This document shows, piece by piece, positions 37,226-45,476 of a stretch of 64,000 nucleotides of DNA (position 1 is its first letter; every line of letters starts with the position of its first letter). This DNA comes from Sphingomonas kyeonggiensis (lineage in GTDB: Bacteria > Pseudomonadota > Alphaproteobacteria > Sphingomonadales > Sphingomonadaceae), in contig NZ_JAUSTJ010000001.1 of assembly GCF_030812785.1 (NCBI RefSeq), positions 744,001-808,000 of the forward strand, written 5' to 3'. The notes beneath the pieces are model-generated. The model was not told the origin of the DNA. It made no database searches and was given only the letters and a program-made list of their open reading frames with translations. Position numbers and translations under genes: made by a program.

Positions 37226-38620
37226 GTGCGCGTCGTAAGTCTGGCAAGCGAGGACGATTTCACCGGCTGGCGCGACGCCGCGCGCGGGCTCGCCCGGGCC
37301 GGCGTCCCGGCGTCCGAGATACTTTGGCAGGTCGGCGACGCTCCGACCGACCTCTTCGCCGACGAAGCCGTGCTCCCCCCAGCCGCACCGCGTCCGCTGA
37401 AAGTTCCCCGCGCGTTCCTCGACCTCGCCCAGTCGGCGATCCTCCACCGCGATCCCAAGCGCTTCGCCCTGCTCTACACGCTGCTCGCCGGCGATCCCCA
37501 CCGCGTCGCCGACCAGGCCGATCCGCTGGTCCGCCGGCTGGAGGCCATGGCCCGCCAGGTCCGCCAGGACATCCACAAGATGCGCGCCTTTGTCCGCTTC
37601 CGCGAAGTCCGGGACGCGCTGCCTTTCCCCGGCACCGGCGAACCCAACACCCGCTATGTCGCCTGGTTCGAGCCCGAGCATCACATCGTCCGCGCCAATG
37701 CCCGTTTCTTCGTCGAGCGATTCACCTCGATGCGCTGGTCGATCCTCACCCCCGAGCTGTCGCTCCACTGGGACACCGAGACGCTGTCCGAAGGCCCCAG
37801 CACAACGAAAGCCGATGCCCCCGGGGAGGACCCGGTCGAGGACATCTGGAAGACCTACTACGCCTCGATCTTCAACCCGGCGCGCCTCAAGACCGGCATG
37901 ATGCTCAAGGAGATGCCGCGCAGATATTGGAAAAACATGCCCGAAACCGCGTTGGTCCGGGAGCTGGTCGCAACCGCGCGCCAGCGGGAGACGGCGATGG
38001 TGGCGACCCAGCCAAGACCAGGCGGCAATATCGAAGGCGCGTGGCAGGCGCTGCGCGACGAGGCGGCGCACTGCACCCGTTGCGATCTGTTCAGGCACGC
38101 GACCCAGATCGTGTTCGGCGAAGGCCCGGTCGATGCCCGGATGATGATCGTTGGCGAGCAGCCCGGCGACCAGGAGGACCTGGCCGGCCGCCCGTTCGTC
38201 GGCCCGGCCGGCGAGATGTTCGACCGTGCCATGGCGCAGGCCGGGATCGACCGCGACACGGTCTACGTCACCAATGCGGTGAAGCATTTCAAGTTCGAGC
38301 GCCGCGGCAAGCGCCGCATCCATTCGAAGCCCGATGCCGGCGAAGTCCAGGCCTGCCGCTGGTGGTATGAGCAGGAGCGGCTGCTGGTGAAGCCCGAAAT
38401 GACCATCGCGCTCGGCGCCACCGCCGCGCGGCAGCTGCTCGGCAAGGCGGTGACGATCACCGCGACGCGGGGCCGGGCGATCGAGCTGCCCGAAGGCGGC
38501 CTCGGCTGGGTGACGATCCACCCCAGCTTCCTTCTCCGTATGCCAGACCGGTCGAAGGCGGAGGACGAGTTCGCCGCATTCGTCGAGGATTTGAAGGGCG
38601 CGGCAAAGGCGCTCAGCTAG
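37226..38620 (+). CDS. DUF4130 / UdgX-type uracil-DNA-binding fusion protein
   Basis: 464 residues from a GTG at 37226. The N-terminal ~250 residues match DUF4130 (VVSLASEDDFTGWRDAARGL, RQVRQDIHKMRAFVRFREV, SMRWSILTPELSLHWDTETL, DIWKTYYASIFNPARLKTGM). The C-terminal ~190 residues are an UdgX-type uracil-DNA glycosylase fold. CTRCDLF and ACRWWYEQE give the iron-sulfur Cys, with GEQPGDQEDLAGRPFVGPAG and the UdgX-specific loop GKRRIHSKP, where His366 is expected to bond covalently to the deoxyribose. In UdgX this makes a trapped protein-DNA adduct. Partner of the radical SAM gene 3.3 kb upstream. Confidence 0.92.
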   Translation: MRVVSLASEDDFTGWRDAARGLARAGVPASEILWQVGDAPTDLFADEAVLPPAAPRPLKVPRAFLDLAQSAILHRDPKRFALLYTLLAGDPHRVADQADPLVRRLEAMARQVRQDIHKMRAFVRFREVRDALPFPGTGEPNTRYVAWFEPEHHIVRANARFFVERFTSMRWSILTPELSLHWDTETLSEGPSTTKADAPGEDPVEDIWKTYYASIFNPARLKTGMMLKEMPRRYWKNMPETALVRELVATARQRETAMVATQPRPGGNIEGAWQALRDEAAHCTRCDLFRHATQIVFGEGPVDARMMIVGEQPGDQEDLAGRPFVGPAGEMFDRAMAQAGIDRDTVYVTNAVKHFKFERRGKRRIHSKPDAGEVQACRWWYEQERLLVKPEMTIALGATAARQLLGKAVTITATRGRAIELPEGGLGWVTIHPSFLLRMPDRSKAEDEFAAFVEDLKGAAKALS

Positions 38621-38621
38621 A

Positions 38622-38768
38622 AATTCCTCCCCCAGCTTGTCTGGGGGAGGGGGACCATTCGCAAGCGAATGGTGGAGGGGCCGCCGACGCAGGCGGCGTC
38701 CTGCCGGCCCCTCCACCCCGACGCTTCGCGTCGCGGTCCCCCTCCCCGAGACAAGCTCGGGGAGGATT
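38622..38768. repeat. ~145-bp imperfect inverted-repeat element, copy 2
   Basis: It starts AAATTCCTCCCCCAGCTTGT and ends GAGACAAGCTCGGGGAGG plus ATT, as in copy 1 (32445). Inner arms GGTGGAGGGGCC and GGCCCCTCCACC and outer arms are shared; the central part differs (GCCGACGCAGGCGGC). It overlaps the last two bases of the next minus-strand gene. The two copies bracket the radical SAM-UdgX segment. Confidence 0.85.
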
Positions 38769-39462
38769 AAGGGGCGAACCCCAACCCCTCGGCAATCCCT
38801 TTCACCTTCGCCGCTCGCCCCGGCGCGAACTTCTCCACCATCGCCCGGTAGCGCGCCACCGTCTCCGCATCCGCGCGTTCCGGCGATCCCGAATCGAACG
38901 GCGGCGCGGGATCGTACTCCAGGCTCAGCTGCACGAACCGGGCATGGTCCTCGCCCCGGATCGTCGCGGTCAGCGCCAGCGCGAAGTCGATCCCCGCAGT
39001 CACCCCGCCGCCGGTCGCGCGGTTGCGGTCGAACACCACCCGCTCGGCCACCGGCTCGGCGCCGAACCAGGCGAGCTGCTCGCGCGATCCCCAATGGCAG
39101 GCCGCCCGATAGCCCTTCAGAAGCCCCGCCGCGCCGAGCAGCAGCGATCCGGTGCACACGCTGGTCACCCAGGCCGCGCCGTCCGCCACCTGCTTCAGCC
39201 AGGCGAGCGTCGCTTCATCCTCCATCGCCGCCACCGTGCCGAACCCGCCCGGCACGCAGAGGATGTCGGTCCGCGACACCTCCTCGAAGGTCGCGGTCGG
39301 CAGCAGGGCGAACAGCGCGTCGGTGCGCACCGGATCGCGGGTCTTCGCCACCAGGTCGAGCGCGACGTTGCCCATGCGCGACAGCACCTGGGCCGGCCCG
39401 GTCAGGTCGAGCTGGGTCACGTCGGGAAACAGCAGGAAAGCGATGTGCAGCGGCTCGGGCAT
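38767..39462 (-). CDS. DJ-1/PfpI-family protein (isonitrile hydratase-like)
   Basis: 231 residues in the DJ-1/PfpI class-I glutamine amidotransferase-like fold. HIAFLLFPDVTQLDLTGPAQ carries the conserved acidic region, and VTSVCTGSLLLGAAGLLKG carries the nucleophile-elbow Cys in SVCTGS, as in isonitrile hydratase and GlxA-type regulators. CHWGSREQLAWFGA and TGGGVTAGIDFALAL follow. There is no C-terminal AraC domain, so it is enzyme-like rather than a regulator. Start 39462: GGAGG is six bases upstream. Substrate unknown. Confidence 0.88.
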   Translation of the reverse strand: MPEPLHIAFLLFPDVTQLDLTGPAQVLSRMGNVALDLVAKTRDPVRTDALFALLPTATFEEVSRTDILCVPGGFGTVAAMEDEATLAWLKQVADGAAWVTSVCTGSLLLGAAGLLKGYRAACHWGSREQLAWFGAEPVAERVVFDRNRATGGGVTAGIDFALALTATIRGEDHARFVQLSLEYDPAPPFDSGSPERADAETVARYRAMVEKFAPGRAAKVKGIAEGLGFAP

Positions 39463-39614
39463 CATGATCCTCCAAAGCGTGAAGGGTGCCCAGGCGAACG
39501 GCGTCCACGCCCGCGCTTCCCGATGGTGCCCCATCTCGTATCGCCAGTCACGCGGACGGCATGGATTTACCGCAACCGGATCGGCCTGTCACGGAACGAA
39601 AACGCCCCTCCTTC

Positions 39615-39695
39615 GTCATCCCCGCGAAGGCGGGGATCCAGAGTCATGAAGGAAATCGCTCTGTAACCCTGGATCCCCGCCTTCGCGGGGATGAC
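39615..39695. repeat. 26-bp perfect inverted repeat (GTCATCCCCGCGAAGG family)
   Basis: The arms 39615-39640 and 39670-39695 are perfectly complementary, GTCATCCCCGCGAAGGCGGG... on the left, with a 29-base spacer. It resembles the repeat at 37131 and the palindrome at 8963. It lies upstream of the TetR operator and could insulate the operon from the DJ-1 gene. Confidence 0.93.
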
Positions 39696-39740
39696 GGATC
39701 AGTAGTTGTCCCTTGCTTCACAACCCTGCATCCAATATTA

Positions 39741-39756
39741 GTTCGTTCGAACGAAC
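39741..39756. promoter_or_regulatory. perfect palindromic operator for the TetR/CecR regulator
   Basis: GTTCGTTCGAACGAAC is a perfect 16-base palindrome ending 14 bases before the regulator ATG. Its position suits autorepression of the whole efflux operon. Confidence 0.75.
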
Positions 39757-39770
39757 AAGATTCGGTGCAG

Positions 39771-40394
39771 ATGACCAGCCAGACCCTGATCGACACGGCG
39801 ATCGAGCAGTTCGGCCGCCACGGATTCGAAGGCGCCAGCACGCGGGAGATCGCGCGCGCTTCCGGCACCGCCATGTCATCGATCACCTATCATTTCGGCG
39901 GCAAGCAGGGGCTCTATCTCGCCGCTGCCGATCACATCGCCGCCAGCGTCCGCCAGATCCAGGGTCCCGCGCTGGAGGCCGCCCGCCAGGTCGCCGAGAA
40001 CGGCACGCGCGATCAGGCGATCGAGGCGCTGCTCGCCCTGCTCGACGGTTTCGCGCTGATGATGATCAGCCCGCAGACCGAGGCCTGGGCGCTGTTCATC
40101 ACCCGCGAGCAGCAGAACCCCACCGAGGCGTTCGACCGGCTCTACACCGGGGTGATGCAGGGCGTGGTCGATACCTTCGTTGCCACGCTCGCGCGCATCC
40201 GCACCGACCTGCCCGATAGCGAGGTACGCGCCATGGGCATCCTGCTGTTCGGCCAGTGCCTGGTGCTGCGCGTCTGCCGCGCCGCCGTCACCCGCATCCT
40301 TTCGGTCGAGGCCATCAACGAGCCGACCGCCAGGCTCCTGCGCGCCCGCCTCCGCGCCAACGCCCTCTGCATCCTGTCGGAGAATCCCGCATGA
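39771..40394 (+). CDS. TetR-family regulator (CecR-like)
   Basis: 207 residues. The N-terminal TetR helix-turn-helix (LIDTAIEQFGRHGFEGASTR, then EIARASGTAMSSITYHFGGK) is followed by a CecR/DUF1956-type ligand-binding domain. In E. coli CecR controls the ybhGFSR efflux genes, and here the same set follows immediately. The stop overlaps the next ATG (ATGA). The perfect palindrome just upstream is its likely operator; the inducing ligand is unknown. Confidence 0.92.
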   Translation: MTSQTLIDTAIEQFGRHGFEGASTREIARASGTAMSSITYHFGGKQGLYLAAADHIAASVRQIQGPALEAARQVAENGTRDQAIEALLALLDGFALMMISPQTEAWALFITREQQNPTEAFDRLYTGVMQGVVDTFVATLARIRTDLPDSEVRAMGILLFGQCLVLRVCRAAVTRILSVEAINEPTARLLRARLRANALCILSENPA

Positions 40395-41398
40395 ACCGCC
40401 GCCGCATCGCGATCCTCGTCGTCCTCGTCGCACTGGGGATAGCCGCGTTCGCCACCAGCGGCTTCGGCCTGTTCAAGGCGCGCGACGATGGCGCGCTCGC
40501 GCTCAACGGCAATGTCGACATCCGCGAGGTCGATCTCGGCTTCCGGGTGAATGGCCGCATCGCCAGCATCGCGGTGGAAGAGGGGGCCAAGGTGAAGCAG
40601 GGCCAGCTGCTCGCCACGCTCGACGCCGCGACGCTCGACAGCCGCATCGCCCAGGCCGATGCGCGGGTCTCGCAGGCCGAGGCGCAGCTCGCCAAGCTCC
40701 GCAACGGCAACCGCGCGCAGGACATCGCCCAGGCCCGCGCCCGGGTGGCCGCCGCCGCCGCGGTCGCCCAGGACGCCGATCGCGACTATGCCCGCCGCCA
40801 GCCCCTGGTCGAGCCGGGTGCGATAAGCCGCGACATCTGGGAGCAGACCGTGGCCAGCCGCGACAAGGCGCGCGCCGACCTGCAACAGGTGCAGCAGGCG
40901 CTGTCGCTGCTGAACGCCGGCAGCCGCAAGGAGGATATCGACGCCGCCGCCGCCGATGTCCGCTCCGCCATCGCCGCGCGCCAGGGCGCTGCCACCGATC
41001 TCGGCGACGCCCGCCTGCTCGCCTCGACCGACGGCACCGTCGTCACCCGCGCCCGCGAGCCCGGCGCGATCGTCCAGCCCGGTGAGACGGTGCTGACCCT
41101 CGCGATCCTGCGCCCCCTGCGCGTGCGCGCCTATGTCGCGGAGAGCGATCTCAGCCGGATCGGCCCGGGCATGGAGGTGGTGGTCACCGCCGACGGCAAC
41201 CCCAAGCGCTACAAGGGAACGATCGGCTATATCTCGCCCCGCGCCGAGTTCACCCCCAAGACGGTCGAGACCGAGAATCTCCGCACCGACCTCGTCTATC
41301 AGCTGCGCATCATCGTGAACGATCCGGACGATGCGCTGCGCCAGGGCCAACCGGTGAGCGTGTCGGTGCCGGGCGCCCGGCCGAAGCACAAGGATTGA
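40391..41398 (+). CDS. HlyD-family periplasmic adaptor subunit (YbhG-like)
   Basis: 335 residues. A single N-terminal membrane anchor (RRIAILVVLVALGIAAFATS) is followed by the lipoyl/biotinyl half NGNVDIREVDLGFRVNGRIA, a long alpha hairpin (about residues 75-200, rich in Ala/Gln/Arg), the second half with GTVVTRAREPGAIVQPGETV, and a beta-barrel domain. It bridges the ABC pump in the inner membrane and the NodT outer-membrane channel. Overlaps the regulator gene by four bases. Confidence 0.93.
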   Translation: MNRRRIAILVVLVALGIAAFATSGFGLFKARDDGALALNGNVDIREVDLGFRVNGRIASIAVEEGAKVKQGQLLATLDAATLDSRIAQADARVSQAEAQLAKLRNGNRAQDIAQARARVAAAAAVAQDADRDYARRQPLVEPGAISRDIWEQTVASRDKARADLQQVQQALSLLNAGSRKEDIDAAAADVRSAIAARQGAATDLGDARLLASTDGTVVTRAREPGAIVQPGETVLTLAILRPLRVRAYVAESDLSRIGPGMEVVVTADGNPKRYKGTIGYISPRAEFTPKTVETENLRTDLVYQLRIIVNDPDDALRQGQPVSVSVPGARPKHKD

Positions 41399-41423
41399 GG
41401 GAAGCATGAGCCGCTTCCCCTTC

Positions 41424-41504
41424 TTGTTCTCCTGCGAAAGCAGGGGCCCAGGGCCACGGGTGTGTCGCGTGCGGCCCTGGGTTCCTGCTTTTGCAGGAAC
41501 ACAA
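41424..41504. repeat. imperfect 32-bp inverted repeat inside the efflux operon
   Basis: The arms 41424-41455 and 41473-41504 (core CTCCTGCGAAAGCAGGGGCC versus GTTCCTGCTTTTGCAGGAAC) pair with about five mismatches. It lies between the adaptor and ATPase genes, close to the ATPase ribosome-binding site, so it may attenuate or stabilise the operon mRNA. Confidence 0.8.
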
Positions 41505-41515
41505 GGGGGGAACAG

Positions 41516-43243
41516 GTGACCCAGCCCCTCGCCACCACCACCGACCTGGTGAAATGCTTCGACGCCAACCGCGCGCTCGACGGCGTGTCGATGGCGATCG
41601 AGCCCGGCCGTATCACCGGCCTTGTCGGTCCGGACGGCGCAGGCAAGACCACCCTCATCCGCATCCTCGCCGGACTGATGGCGCCAACTTCCGGGACCGT
41701 TGCGGTGCTGGGCGGCAAGCCCGGGGAAAAGCTCGACGATCTCGGCTACATGCCCCAGCGCTTCGGGCTCTACGAAGACCTCTCCGTCATCGAGAACCTC
41801 CGCCTGTACGCCGAAGTTCGCGGGCTCCCGAAAAGCGAACAGCAGGCGAGCTTCGACCGGTTGATGGACTTCACCGATCTCGCCCGTTTCCAGGATCGGC
41901 TGGCGGGCAAGCTGTCGGGCGGGATGAAGCAGAAGCTCGGCCTCGCCTGCGCGCTGGTCAAGACGCCCAAGGTGCTGCTGCTCGATGAGCCCGGGGTCGG
42001 CGTCGACCCGATCAGCCGCCGCGAGCTCTGGAGCATGGTCGGGGACCTGACCGAGCAGGGCATCGGCGTGCTCTGGTCGACCGCCTATCTCGACGAGGCG
42101 GAGAAGTGCGACACCGTCTATCTGCTCAACGAAGGGCAGCTGCTGTTCGACGGCTCTCCGGCGGAGCTGACCGGCCGGGTGAAGGATCGGGTGATCCGCG
42201 TCACCGGCTTCCAGGAGCGCCGCCGCCAGTTCCTCACCCATGCGCTTGACCGCGACGACGTGATCGACGGCACGATCCAGGGCCGCTCGGTCCGCCTGCT
42301 CGTCGCCGACGGCAAGCCGGTTCCGGACGCCAAGGCGCTCGCAGGCGGTCCGGACACCGAAGTTGGCACCGCCGATCCGCGCTTCGAGGACGGCTTCATC
42401 GAGCGGCTCGGCGGCGGGCCCAAGGGCACCTCGGCGCTCGCGGAACGCTACCGCACCATCCCCGAGACAGAGGAGTGCGCGATCGAGGCGAAGGGCCTCA
42501 CCAAGGTGTTCGGCGAGTTCACCGCGGCCAAGGATATGAACTTCCGCATCCCGAGGGGACAGATATTCGGGCTGCTCGGCCCCAACGGGGCGGGCAAGTC
42601 GACCACCTTCAAGATGCTCTGCGGGCTGCTTTCGCCAACTTCGGGGGCCGGAGCGGTCGCCGGCAAGTCGCTCCGCAAGTCCGCCGCCGCCGCCCGGGCG
42701 TCGCTCGGCTATATGGCCCAGAAATTCTCCCTCTATGGCGACCTCTCGGTCCGCCAGAATCTCGATTTCTTCGCAGGGGCTTACGACCTGCCGCGCGACA
42801 AGGCGAAGCGCGCGATCGAGGCGATGATCGAGATCTTCGAGCTGGGCGACAAGGTCGATGTCAACGCCGGCACGCTCCCGCTGGGCTTCAAGCAGCGCCT
42901 TGCGCTTGCCTGCGCGGTGATGCACGAGCCCCCGGTGCTGTTCCTCGACGAGCCCACCTCGGGCGTCGACCCGGTCACCCGCCGCGAATTCTGGATGCAT
43001 ATCAATGGCCTGGTCGAGAAGGGCGTGACCGTATTGGTCACCACCCACTTCATGGACGAAGCCGAATATTGCGACCGCGCCACGCTGATCTATCGCGCCG
43101 AGCAGATCGCCACCGGCACCCCCGACGAGCTCAAGGCCGAGGCAGCACGCCTCACCCGGGCCGAGGATCCGACGATGGAGGACGCCTTCATCGCCCTGAT
43201 CGAGGAATTCGACCGCAAGCGTGAAGCGCGGGAGGCCGCATGA
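41516..43243 (+). CDS. fused double ABC ATPase (YbhF-like)
   Basis: 575 residues with two nucleotide-binding domains. Domain 1 has Walker A GLVGPDGAGKTTLIR (Asp in place of the usual Asn), signature KLSGGMKQKLGLACALVK and Walker B VLLLDEPGVGVDP. Domain 2 has GLLGPNGAGKSTTFK, the degenerate signature LPLGFKQRLALACAVM and VLFLDEPTSGVDP. The degenerate second signature is normal for YbhF-type pumps. GTG start with AAGGGGGG upstream. It powers the two permeases that follow. Confidence 0.95.
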   Translation: MTQPLATTTDLVKCFDANRALDGVSMAIEPGRITGLVGPDGAGKTTLIRILAGLMAPTSGTVAVLGGKPGEKLDDLGYMPQRFGLYEDLSVIENLRLYAEVRGLPKSEQQASFDRLMDFTDLARFQDRLAGKLSGGMKQKLGLACALVKTPKVLLLDEPGVGVDPISRRELWSMVGDLTEQGIGVLWSTAYLDEAEKCDTVYLLNEGQLLFDGSPAELTGRVKDRVIRVTGFQERRRQFLTHALDRDDVIDGTIQGRSVRLLVADGKPVPDAKALAGGPDTEVGTADPRFEDGFIERLGGGPKGTSALAERYRTIPETEECAIEAKGLTKVFGEFTAAKDMNFRIPRGQIFGLLGPNGAGKSTTFKMLCGLLSPTSGAGAVAGKSLRKSAAAARASLGYMAQKFSLYGDLSVRQNLDFFAGAYDLPRDKAKRAIEAMIEIFELGDKVDVNAGTLPLGFKQRLALACAVMHEPPVLFLDEPTSGVDPVTRREFWMHINGLVEKGVTVLVTTHFMDEAEYCDRATLIYRAEQIATGTPDELKAEAARLTRAEDPTMEDAFIALIEEFDRKREAREAA

Positions 43244-44370
43244 CGTTCCGCTTCGATCTCAGGCGCCTGGCCGCCCTGGTCCGCAAGGAGGCGGCGCAGA
43301 TCCTGCGCGATCCTTCCACCTTCCTCATCGCCTTCGTCCTGCCGATGATCCTGCTCTTCCTGTTCGGCTATGCCGTCTCGCTCGACAGCACGCGCACCCG
43401 CGTCGGCCTCGTCCTCCAGGACAGCAGCGCCCCCGCGCTGCGCCTCGCCCAGGCCTATCGCAGCTCGCGCTATTTCGAAGTGACCGAGGCCCGCACCGTG
43501 GCCGAGGTGCGCGACAAGCTGGTCGATGGCGAGCTGCGTGCGCTGATCGTCATCCCCCAGGATTTCGGCGCGGGGATCAAGCGCGGGCACATGCCGCTGA
43601 TCCAGATCGTCACCGACGGCTCCCAACCCAATACCGCCAATTTCGCAGCGGCTTACGGCGAGGGCGTCCGCGCCAGCTGGGCCGCCGCCGAGGGGCTGGA
43701 GCGCAACCCGAATGCGCGCGCGGCGCCCGTCACCATCTCGGCGCGCTACTGGTATAATCCCGAGCTCAAGAGCAAATTCTTCCTCGTCCCCGGCTCGATC
43801 GCCAACGTCATGACGATGGTCGGCACCTTGCTCACCGCGCTGGTCGTCGCGCGCGAATGGGAGCGCGGCACGATGGAGGCAATGATGGCCACGCCGATCT
43901 CGATGGCCGAGTTCATCGCCAGCAAGGTCATCCCCTATTTCTTCTTGGCGCAAGCCTCGATGACGCTCTGCGCGGTGATCGGGATATGGATATTCGGGGT
44001 GCCATTCCGCGGTTCGATCTTCGCGCTCTACGCCATCTCCTCGGCCTTCCTGATGCCGGCGCTCGGCCTTGGCCTGTTCATCTCGGCGGCGACCAAGAAC
44101 CAGTTCGTGGCGAGCCAGGTCGCCTTGCTCTCGGCTTTCCTGCCCACCTTCCTGCTCTCCGGCTTCATCTTCGAGATCGGCTCGATGCCCTGGCCGATCC
44201 AGGCGCTCACCTATATCGTCCCGGCCCGCTATCTGATCCCCAGCCTCGAGACCGTGTTCCTCGCCGGCGACCAATGGGGGCTGCTGCTGCCGAACATCGG
44301 CATCATGCTGGTCTTCGGCGCGGTGTTCTTCACGCTCTCCTTCCGCGTCACCCGCCGGAGCCTCGACTGA
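43240..44370 (+). CDS. ABC-2 type permease (YbhS-like)
   Basis: 376 residues. One N-terminal membrane helix (TFLIAFVLPMILLFLFGYAV), a large extracytoplasmic domain (about residues 50-175), then five C-terminal helices with the ABC-2 signature region EWERGTMEAMMATPISMAEF (coupling helix). It forms a heterodimer with the next permease. ATGA overlap with the ATPase gene. Confidence 0.93.
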   Translation: MTFRFDLRRLAALVRKEAAQILRDPSTFLIAFVLPMILLFLFGYAVSLDSTRTRVGLVLQDSSAPALRLAQAYRSSRYFEVTEARTVAEVRDKLVDGELRALIVIPQDFGAGIKRGHMPLIQIVTDGSQPNTANFAAAYGEGVRASWAAAEGLERNPNARAAPVTISARYWYNPELKSKFFLVPGSIANVMTMVGTLLTALVVAREWERGTMEAMMATPISMAEFIASKVIPYFFLAQASMTLCAVIGIWIFGVPFRGSIFALYAISSAFLMPALGLGLFISAATKNQFVASQVALLSAFLPTFLLSGFIFEIGSMPWPIQALTYIVPARYLIPSLETVFLAGDQWGLLLPNIGIMLVFGAVFFTLSFRVTRRSLD

Positions 44371-45473
44371 TGCGCCGGTTGTGGGCCATGATCGTCAAGG
44401 AGATGTGGGCCGTGCTGCGCGATCCGCAGGCGCGGCTGGTGCTGTTCGTGCCGCCGCTGATGCAGCTGTTCATCTTCACCTATGCCACCACGTTAGACGT
44501 CAAGAATGTCGATATCGGCATCCTCGATCGCAGCTCGGGCGCGCATTCGGTCGAGCTGGTCCAGCGCCTCGCCGGCAGCCCCAATTTCCGCCGGATCGAG
44601 CTGCTCCGGACGCCGAAGGAACTGAAGTCCGCGATCGACAACCAGAAGGTGATCGCCGCCCTGGTGATCGACGAGGATTTCGACCGGCAGCTGGCGCGCG
44701 GCGAGAGCGCGACGATCGGCCTGGTGCTCGACGGCCGCCGCTCCAACGCCGCCCAGATCGTCGCCGGCTATGTCACCAACATCGCCGGCGGCATCGGCGC
44801 CGAACTGGCCCCTCCCCAGGTGCGCGGACAGGCAGGCGGCAGCGTGGTGACCAACTGGTACAACCCCGCGCTCGACTATATCTGGTTCACGCTCCCCTCG
44901 CTGGTCGCGATCATCACCTCCGTCGCCGGGCTCGCCATCACCTCGCAATCGGTGGCGCGCGAGCGCGAGCTGGGGACGTTCGACCAGCTGATGGTCTCGC
45001 CCTTGCGGGTGCACGAGATACTGATCGGCAAGATGGTCCCGCCCTTCATCATCGGGATGATCAACGGCAGCGTCTATCTGGTGGTCGCGCCGCTCGTCTT
45101 CGGTGTGCCCTTCACCGGCTCGCTTTTGCTCTTCTGGCTCTCGCTCGGCATGTACCTGCTCGCGCTGATCGGGCTCGGCATGCTGGTCTCCGCCGCCTCG
45201 CAGACCCAGCAACAGGCCTTCCTCGGCGTGTTCCTCGTCACCACCCCGCTGATCCTGCTCTCCGGCTATGCCAGCCCGATCGACAACATGCCGGACTGGC
45301 TGCAGACGATCACCTATCTCGATCCCGCCCGCTATTTCCTCGTCATCGTCCAGGGGCTGTTCCTCAAGGCGATGCCGGCAGGCGCGGTGTTCCACCAGCT
45401 CTGGCCGCTGGCGCTGATCGCCGTCGCGACGCTCTCCGCCTCGGCCTGGCTCTTCCGTGCGCGCATGGAGTAA
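44370..45473 (+). CDS. ABC-2 type permease (YbhR-like)
   Basis: 367 residues with the same layout as its neighbour: an N-terminal helix (ARLVLFVPPLMQLFIFTYAT), an extracytoplasmic domain, and five C-terminal helices with the coupling segment ARERELGTFDQLMVSPLRVH. It starts on the last base of the preceding stop codon. The two permeases are paralogues and probably a heterodimer. Confidence 0.93.
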   Translation: MRRLWAMIVKEMWAVLRDPQARLVLFVPPLMQLFIFTYATTLDVKNVDIGILDRSSGAHSVELVQRLAGSPNFRRIELLRTPKELKSAIDNQKVIAALVIDEDFDRQLARGESATIGLVLDGRRSNAAQIVAGYVTNIAGGIGAELAPPQVRGQAGGSVVTNWYNPALDYIWFTLPSLVAIITSVAGLAITSQSVARERELGTFDQLMVSPLRVHEILIGKMVPPFIIGMINGSVYLVVAPLVFGVPFTGSLLLFWLSLGMYLLALIGLGMLVSAASQTQQQAFLGVFLVTTPLILLSGYASPIDNMPDWLQTITYLDPARYFLVIVQGLFLKAMPAGAVFHQLWPLALIAVATLSASAWLFRARME

Positions 45474-45476
45474 CCG

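Larger units (their letters stand above)
39463..39770. other. 308-bp intergenic region: repeat plus TetR operator
   Basis: It separates the minus-strand DJ-1 gene from the TetR efflux operon. It contains the 26-bp inverted repeat at 39615-39695 and the perfect 16-bp palindrome at 39741-39756. I see no coding frame that I trust. Confidence 0.7.

Noticed and set aside
38767..39462. AraC-type GlxA regulator
   Set aside because: The protein ends after the DJ-1/PfpI domain and has no C-terminal AraC helix-turn-helix.
40142..43048. A ~970-codon minus-strand frame antisense to the efflux operon
   Set aside because: The same compositional shadowing: the plus-strand adaptor and ATPase have full motif sets, while the antisense product has none.
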